Source: Flaccisagitta enflata (Eukaryota > Chaetognatha > Sagittoidea > Aphragmophora). From it: DNA of 64,000 nucleotides. Location of the stretch: contig OZ231128.1 of NCBI GenBank assembly GCA_965153355.1, forward strand, positions 28,458,001 to 28,522,000, read 5' to 3'. Both the position numbers and the translations under genes were made by a program. The number at the start of each line of letters is the position of its first letter. Position 1 is the first letter of the stretch. The notes under the pieces are model-generated. The model was not told the origin of the DNA and made no database searches. It saw only the letters and a program-made list of their open reading frames with translations. Positions 57,501 to 64,000 of the stretch are shown here, piece after piece.

Positions 57501-57726
57501 TTCACGGGTGTGCTGTGTTGCTTTGCTGTGCTGTGCTAAATGACTATGACGGCCTTTCTATAAGACTTTTTTCTAAAAGTTTTCCTTAGGCTAAACATAT
57601 CTAAATCTAAATCTAAATGTAATCTCAACCATTAATCATTGCATAAGATAATTTGTTGATTTTCAAGAAGTTAGATCTGATGTAATATTATGATATACAT
57701 ACTTAATGTTTTGTCCATTGATTGTT

Positions 57727-58224
57727 TAGGAGTAGTAAACCCTTAAACAGGGTGTACTAGTCTTAAATATTTGAGTCGCCCTTTCTTAATTAGGACTAAC
57801 AAACCCATAACTAGGGTCTACTACTACTATTTAGGACTAGTAAACCCTGTGACAGGGTCTACTAGTCCTAAATATTTGATTTCTCCCTTTCTTATTTAGG
57901 ACTAGTAAACCCTGTCACAGGGTCTACTAAACCTAAATACTTGAGTAGGACAAATACTTGAGTAGGACTAACTACTTGAGTAGGACTAACAAACCCTTAG
58001 CCAGGGTCTATTAATCCTGATAATAAGATAGATGTACAAACATAATATCTTCAATTTTCAGATAAAACACTATAGGTGTATCTTTTTAATCAATTCATAT
58101 AATATTTCATTCATTTTCAAGAAGTTGGACCAAATATAATGGCATGATATATACACCTATAATGTTTTGTCCATTGACTTTCTAGGACTAGTAAACCCTG
58201 TTACAGGGTCTACTAATCCTAAAT
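57727..58224. repeat. Palindrome array of PAL copy 2, first block
   Basis: Units of the about 43-bp palindrome near 57727, 57832, 57896, 57970 and 58182, with more decay than in copy 1 (for example, partial duplication of GAGTAGGACTAA near 57950-57985). Confidence 0.85.
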
Positions 58225-58235
58225 GCTTGATTTGT

Positions 58236-58796
58236 CCTTTTGGGCAGCGGCCCCGAAGGGGCCGATGACCTATGCTCTCACACATATGGGAGATTTTCTC
58301 CTCCTTCTTCTTCTTCTTCTCCTTCTCCGTCCCCCCCCCCGCCTCCGAAGCTCAAATTCTAGTCGCAGGGCTCATTTTCCAGCCTGAAGGCTGATTTTCC
58401 AGCCCTCAAAGCTCAAAATCCAGCCTTAAAGCTCAACTCCCAGCCTTGAGCCTCAAATCCCAGCCTCCAGGCTCAAAACCCAGCCTTGAGGCTTAAATCC
58501 CAGTCTCAAGGCTCAAATCCCAGCCTTGAGGCTCAAATCATAGCCTCATGGCTCAGTTCCTAGCCATGAAGCTCAAATCCCAGCCTCGAAGCTCAAATCC
58601 CAGCCTCAAGGCTCAAATCCCAGCTTCAAGGCCCAAATCCCAGCCTTGAGGCCCCAATTCCAGCCTTGAGGCTCAAATATCAACAGCATAGGTCATCGGC
58701 CCCTTCGGGGCCGCTGCCCCTCTAACCACCTCACACCCACATATACTCACAAAGGGGCAACGGGTACCGCTGACCATCTAACGCTTTTGCGACTAT
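58236..58796 (+). mobile_element. Minisatellite-bearing element (family M), clean insertion in PAL copy 2
   Basis: Head TTTTGGGCAGCGGCCCCGAA, TTC-rich stretch, CAAATCCCAGCCTTGAGGCT-type minisatellite (about 58355-58680), inverted CATAGGTCATCGGCCCCTTC, tail GGCAACGGGTACCGCTGACC to TTTTGCGACTAT. Comparison with copy 1 (15785-15805) fixes its ends to within a few bases in a T-run, with no obvious target duplication. Confidence 0.82.
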
Positions 58797-58800
58797 TTTG

Positions 58801-58984
58801 ATTAGGACTAACAAACCCTTAGCCAAGGTCTATTAGTCCTGATGAATAGATCAACTCTCAAGCAGATAGTCTTTAATTTAGGACTAGTAAACCCTGTGAC
58901 AGGGTCTACTAGTCCTAAATACTTAATTTGCCTTTTACTTATTTAGGACTAGTAAACCCTGTGACAGGGTCTACTAGTCCTAAA
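58801..58984. repeat. Palindrome array of PAL copy 2, second block
   Basis: Three units near 58801, 58876 and 58943; the last two are near-perfect palindromes. Confidence 0.87.
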
Positions 58985-59342
58985 TATAATGAGTTGCATT
59001 TGCTTTAGGACTACAAGACCCTTTTCAAAAAGGGATGAGCTTGCCCTGGGATCACTCAACCATGTGGGAGTATGTCAGCTATCAGTTAGGACTAGTAGAC
59101 CTCCTCACTTAGGACTAGTCGACCCTAGGACTACTGGACCTTAGTACTGAAAAACCTTTACTTTAGGACTATCAGGCCCTCCTTATTTATTCCCTTTAGG
59201 ACTAGTCAACCTTGTTATTAGGACTAGTAAACCCTAGTACTAATAGACTCTAGGACTACTAGACCTTAGGACAGTTAGACCCTAGGACTGTAAAACCCTA
59301 GGACCAAGTATCTTAGGCCTACTAGACCGTACCCGTATTTAC

Positions 59343-61177
59343 TCGCACTTGAGCTTCTTCCTTCGTCATAATGCGATGTGCTTTTGTTTTGAGATTTGTA
59401 TCCCGTAACTAATATACGGCGTACCTATGACAATAAATTTCTTCTACGCGTGATTCAATTTATCTCGTCATATGCTGCCATTGGATTTCACTGTATTGTA
59501 TAGTGCCAAGCTGCCAATGTACTTGTTTGAAATGAAAAAAAAGAATATTTTGTAAGAAAATTGAAATCATTTTTCTTGAATGATTTATGATATGACAAAG
59601 TCTTGTTTTCTGCATAAAAATTACTTATCCAAAGGTTTTGAATTTCAGTAACCACTAAATTTAGGTCGTACCTAAAATTGGACATGTAAGTATATGAGTG
59701 GAAGCATATACTATACAGAAATGAGTAGCTTTTGAATTTTTTATTTTACTTTTATATGTTAAGTTTATTTTTCAAAAACGTTTTCCTAAAGTTTTTTTGT
59801 AAGATACTTTTTGTTGCACATTTCATGTAGTTTGTTTTTTCAACGTGAGTGAAATGCGACATCTGAAATAAGGTTTTGCGCATTTAAGCAAGGCTGTTTA
59901 TGCTTATGAGATTGGGAATGTTTGATCATTCTTTCTTGAACAAGCAGTATCATCTACATCAAGTTTTGTCTAGTTGGTTATGTCAAGAAATGCTTTGACC
60001 TGAACGACCGTGATTATGATCTTAAACTGACGGCTATATTTGAGTGTGTATGTGACTTATTATTGTCCTCTTTTAGCACTGTATGCCTATGAATTATTTT
60101 GAGTGTTTTATTAAAGTCGGTCACGTCCAAAATGTCAATGTCAGTATGTCAATATGTCAATGTTCGTGTTGAGCCTGTTCTTATGTTCATGAATGGTATT
60201 TGGCAATGATTTTAGGACGGCGTGTATTTGAAAGCAACATTTAGATGGTCAGCTTCCAAATTAGCTTAATTCAAGATACTGATGAAATTGTGACGATAGT
60301 TACCATAAAATAATGAAGTTTATTTTAGGCCAGAAAAGTCTTAGGTTTGATTGTAAAGACTGACAGAGCTAAATAGTATAAGAGGTCAAAATGGGCAAAT
60401 GATAAGGCATATATAAAGCATACCTGTGCAGAATACCTTGGGGAACGCTTCTTCAGGGTTCATTTCACTCAAATTTAGTGCGGGTATAATTATCTCCAAA
60501 AAGAGCCCGTATTGGCCCAAAATGGCCATTTATGACTGTATTTGCCCTGTAAACTTTAACTAAAGCTGATTGATTGAGCTGATTTTTTATAGGCACATGT
60601 AACTACAGTAGGACCCCGCCTCATCGGTCCCATAGGGACTGACAATTTTTCACCTTTATCTTAGGGTTACCTTTAAAGAGAGGTAAAATAACATTGAACA
60701 CTATCATTTGGGACCTTAAAATGTTGACCTTTATTGATGGGGAACCTTTAAAGGCGGGGCTGTTATTGCGGGGTCCCACTGTACATCCTATTTACCTTTC
60801 CTAAAAAGAACATGACATTGTACAAAATTTTGGTTATGTAAAACAAAAAAAAATTGTTTTTTCAACGATACTAGACAAAGAAATAAGCGTTTACCCCCTT
60901 AATCTTGTCCAATATTGCTAAAATTTTAACTGTAGCTACTCAACATCATGTACTCCCAACACCCAAAATTTCATGAAAATCGGACTTCATTAGGGTGCTC
61001 AATTTGGACTTCAAAGTTAAAACACATTTTAAATTTCACTTTTATGTGGGGACAATAACCAATTATGCAAGGGACGGATCAACCATATCCCAAAAATTGT
61101 GGTTAGGGTTGTTGTTGATCTCCCAAAAAAATTTCAACCTTTGTTTAACATTTTTTGCCTGCCAAAAATAAATGATA
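59343..61177. other. Intergenic, no supported gene
   Basis: AT-rich sequence with one MITE (60606-60781). A minus-strand frame at 59685-59488 has no support. Confidence 0.5.
60606..60781. mobile_element. pogo/Tigger-like MITE (176 bp)
   Basis: CAGTAGGACCCCGCC at the left pairs with GCGGGGTCCCACTG at the right, between TA dinucleotides (60604-60605, 60782-60783). This end type is common to Tigger/pogo elements of many animals. Confidence 0.82.
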
Positions 61178-61368
61178 ACAAGGCCGGATACACGGCTACC
61201 CCAGTCGCGTGCGGGTGGGCAGGGGCAGTGCTGGAAAAGGTCAACAGAGCATTTGGGCAGGACCAGTCTACTCAAAAAGCTCAAAAACGCTGAATAAGTA
61301 AAAAGGGGACCGACCGACCGACCGACCGACATAGCGGAATGTAGAGTCGCGTAGCACGCGACTAAAAA
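61178..61368 (+). mobile_element. GTCN-core short element, complete reference copy
   Basis: AACAAGGCCGGATACACGGC, CAGTCGCGTGCGGGTGGGCA, AAAAAGCTCAAAAACGCTGA, (GACC)n core, then GTAGAGTCGCG-TAGCA-CGCGACTAAAAA. The start also has a small hairpin, GCCG-GATACA-CGGC. Confidence 0.87.
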
Positions 61369-62797
61369 TTGTCAATATTTTATAAATTTTTTTTTTTTTA
61401 ATAGAAATTTGAGTATATTTCCTCAACAAAAAAAGATTTTGCATTGAAATTTTCTGCAATGACACTTATCATGCTATTTTACAAGATGGCAAAAATTTTT
61501 TTAAAGAAATATGACATTCATTTTTTCACCCTTTGACCCTCCAAATTTCATGTTCGTGTACACCGTGACGTATACGGCCTTGTTTTCTATGCCATCCTAA
61601 TTCCTCATCGTTTGCTTGTCTTGATAACGTTTGATATCTTTTTGCCAACTAATTGAGGAATGTTTCCATTATTTGCACGTTTTTTTTCGCTTACAATCCT
61701 GTCTTTACTTTGTTTCCTTCCTCTCGACTCAAAACTGTGAACCATCTAAATCTTCCATTTCCGTCGCTGCCGGAGTTCGCTACCGGGAGTTCGCTACCGG
61801 GAGTTCGCTACCGGAGTTTGCCACCAGAGGTCGCTACCGGAGTTCGCCACCGGAGTTCGCCACCGGAGTTCGCTACCGGAGTTCGCTACCGGAGTTCGCC
61901 ACCGGAGTTCGCTACCGTGAGTTCGCTACCGGGAGTTCGCTACCGGGAGTTCACCACCGGAGATCGGTACCGGAGTTCGCTACCGGGAGTTCACTACCGT
62001 CGCTGCCGGGAGTTAGAAAGTTCTAAACTCGCCTCCGTGAAACGAAATTCCTTCAAACACCGCCTCCCCTTTTACATGTACACGCCAAGGCCGACTAACA
62101 TGGAATAACTACAATGGAATTCAATATAATCGGCGACTCGCAAGGTAAAGCGAAGACTGAGTAAGTAGTGTAATTACTGACAAATGCAATTCAATGAGAT
62201 AGACCAAGTTTGAGCGTAAAGGGGTTAGGTTGGTTTGGGGCATGGGGTAGACAGAAACAGTGATGCAAAAACTAGTCGCAATAAAAAAAAAAAAAAAAGA
62301 AGAGGGACTGAACAACCAACTGATAGACCCAGCAACGTTAAGAATTACATGTTGCAAGTAAAAAGATAAACAGAAAAAGAAAGTTGATATAAAACAAGGG
62401 ATGAGGGGTTGTAAAAGAGGTTAGTCTCGACATCATTAGGATCGGATTGTCAGGAATTCCCTGGAAAACAACACAGACTCGAGAGTGAAAGGGGGGGTGG
62501 GTGGGTAGAGGGGATATACGGCTACAAATCCAATCATGTCCGACGATCCACGATAATTTCATCTGAGGCCGTCTTAATCCCATCTACCGCCAAACTGCAA
62601 ACAAGGAAAAACGAACAAGACTCAACTAGGATCACACGGGGAAAAAACGTGTACGTGTAATCTTGACTTAGGAAGCCAGAAAAGGAAAGAGAAAAGCAAG
62701 TAAAAGAAAATGATGGAACAAGGCAACGTGAGCCAAAACAGTGAGTCAGATATTTTTTCTTCTGAAGCGTGACGGATGGACGGATGGCCAGATAGAC

Positions 62798-62832
<35 letters not shown>

Positions 62833-62978
62833 CACAGACAGACAGTAAGACAGATAGACAGGCAGACAGAGGGGCAGACAGAGGGGCAGACGGACAGCTG
62901 GACGAGTAGACGGATTGTTATGGGCACCTGAAATGAAAAGCATGATGAAAGTGTTGTTTGATGAATGATAAAAAGAGA
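61369..62978. other. Repeat-bearing interval without supported gene
   Basis: Holds the minisatellite at 61768-62010 and CAGA/GACA-rich tetranucleotides (about 62795-62890). Open frames over the minisatellite are repeat artefacts. Confidence 0.5.
61768..62010. repeat. 12-13-bp minisatellite
   Basis: GGAGTTCGCTACC and GGAGTTCGCCACC units, about nineteen copies with the unit length alternating between 12 and 13 bp. Confidence 0.92.
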
Positions 62979-63151
62979 AAACAAGGCCGGATACACGGCC
63001 ACCAGTTGCCGACGGGTGGGCAGGGGCGGAAATGCGCGTTTTCCCACTTTTCAACTCGAGCGTGACGGACCAACCGACCAACCGACTGACCGACGGACGG
63101 ACCGACGGACGGACAAAGCCTCTTATAGAGTTGCGTGTCCGCAACTAAAAA
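62979..63151 (+). mobile_element. GTCN-core short element, complete (second subtype)
   Basis: AACAAGGCCGGATACACGGC, GACGGGTGGGCAGGGGCGGA, TTTTCCCACTTTTCAACTCG, a GACGGACCGACGGACGG core, CAAAGCCTCTTATAGAG, hairpin GTTGCG-TGTC-CGCAAC and AAAAA. Confidence 0.87.
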
Positions 63152-63254
63152 CAAGAAGAAAAAAGAAAAAGAAAAAGAAAAATGAGGAAAAAGAAAAGGG
63201 AGAGAAAAAAGAAAAACGAGAGAAGAAGATGCAGAAGAAAATGATTAAGTGACG

Positions 63255-63434
63255 CGGGGTCACAATATCGTTGCGGACGGGTGGGCAGAGGCATCCAACC
63301 CCCATCCAAACCCCAATCCTCAACTCCCATACACAAACATACACAAAAAGTATCCAAAACGCTTATTTTCCCACTTTTTGACTCGATCATCACCAATGGA
63401 AGGACTAACGGACCGACGGATGGACGGATGGACG

Positions 63435-63466
<32 letters not shown>

Positions 63467-63502
63467 AAGCCTCTTATAGAGTTGCGTGTCCGCAACAAAA
63501 AA
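63255..63502 (+). mobile_element. GTCN-core short element (third subtype)
   Basis: GGGTCACAATATCGTTGCGG start, GGGTGGGCAGAGGCATCCAA, TTTTCCCACTTTTTGACTCG, a GACGGACAGACAGACA core, CAAAGCCTCTTATAGAG, hairpin GTTGCGTGTCCGCAAC. The 3' half matches the second subtype while the 5' end differs. Confidence 0.85.
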
Positions 63503-64000
63503 GAGGAAGATGAATAATGGCGAAGACCTCGTCCACGCTGAAGGTGATGCATCGTCATCATCTCAGTGAAAACCTATGTGAATCAAAGGTGACATTTGAC
63601 ACATGACATGTGACCCTTGAGCTACCATCACTTTTCTGTCATTTCCCTTCTCACTTCTTTGACTATTGCGTAGATAGGGAATAGGATGGTTCGTAGGGAA
63701 CTCGTGCATTTTACCTAAGATTTCTTGGTTGTATTATCAAGTTTGCCACGCCAGCGCTGGAAAATCCACTTGTACATATAAGTCACATATATGTGCATGT
63801 AGCAAGAAAGTCTGGTTGAGGACGCAGCATATAGCTTAATGGTGGCTGACTTCTTCTCAGCTGAAACAAATTATCTACAGCTTGCCTATCGAGCGCTTCT
63901 TCTAACCCCCGCTTCTCCTGATATGAGTGCGTTAAGGCATGGCTGAGCTCAATTCATTTTGCAAAGAGACTAGAGGACCATCAACACATTTACTGTCGAC
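63503..64000. other. Window end, no gene seen
   Basis: Unique-looking sequence without a recognisable frame or repeat. Confidence 0.4.

Larger units (their letters stand above)
56390..57614 (+). mobile_element. ORF1-only LINE-like insertion
   Basis: Absent from PAL copy 1, whose empty site is at about 16828-16840. It has a 5' leader with a (GAAA)n tract (about 56488-56580), one ORF, a 3' region of about 100 bp, and an ATCTAA-repeat tail (TCTAAATCTAAATCTAAATG) like the simple-repeat tails of several LINE clades. No ORF2 is present. No target duplication is clear; about 6 bp of the target seem lost. Confidence 0.7.
55758..59334 (-). mobile_element. PAL element, copy 2 (inverted relative to copy 1)
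   Basis: Starts GGGAACCTCCTATTAGTCC and ends GGCCTACTAGACCGTACCC, with perfect 8-bp target duplications GTATTTAC at 55750-55757 and 59335-59342. It is collinear in reverse with copy 1 over its whole length, apart from private insertions (56390-57614 and 58236-58796 here; three MITEs in copy 1) and differing numbers of palindromes. The left duplication overlaps the last base and TA of the preceding MITE, so PAL inserted after that MITE. Confidence 0.88.

Overview
This is a gene-sparse, repeat-dense stretch of animal nuclear DNA, probably from a marine invertebrate. The evidence is GT-AG introns, a complete metazoan-type Cys-loop receptor gene, very long microsatellites, a Helitron2/Helentron-type protein and many nested non-autonomous transposons. 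The species cannot be fixed from sequence alone. I saw no tRNA, rRNA, CRISPR or prokaryotic operon structure.

Layout. 1-3530: 3' part of an autonomous Helentron-like transposon (helicase plus endonuclease). 10442-4914 (-): four-exon gene for a 1,384-residue low-complexity protein. 14746-17971: large DNA transposon (PAL element, copy 1) packed with about 43-bp palindromes and carrying three nested MITEs. 18608-19892: hAT-like element. 23366-20559 (-): five-exon gene for a novel single-pass membrane protein. 26026-40114 (+): complete nine-exon Cys-loop ligand-gated ion channel gene; its 8.7-kb intron 3 holds a frameshifted antisense gene (35365-33796) and a 3-kb inverted composite of 21-bp minisatellites. 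45562-42136 (-): Asn-rich/ankyrin/Kelch locus cut by a 617-bp foldback transposon and by one in-frame stop. 51437-50985 (-): two putative exons of a small membrane protein. 55163-59334: a TA-flanked MITE abutting PAL copy 2, which is inverted relative to copy 1 and contains an ORF1-only LINE-like insertion. 59343-64000: repeats and minisatellites without a convincing gene.

A short element family with a GTCN-type tetranucleotide core and a 3' hairpin occurs at least 20 times. Its design resembles Helentron-associated elements (HINE, DINE-1, pearl), and a candidate autonomous partner lies at the left edge of the window. Exon models were joined by hand from splice motifs and codon phase; the receptor and Kelch models are firm, others are graded below.
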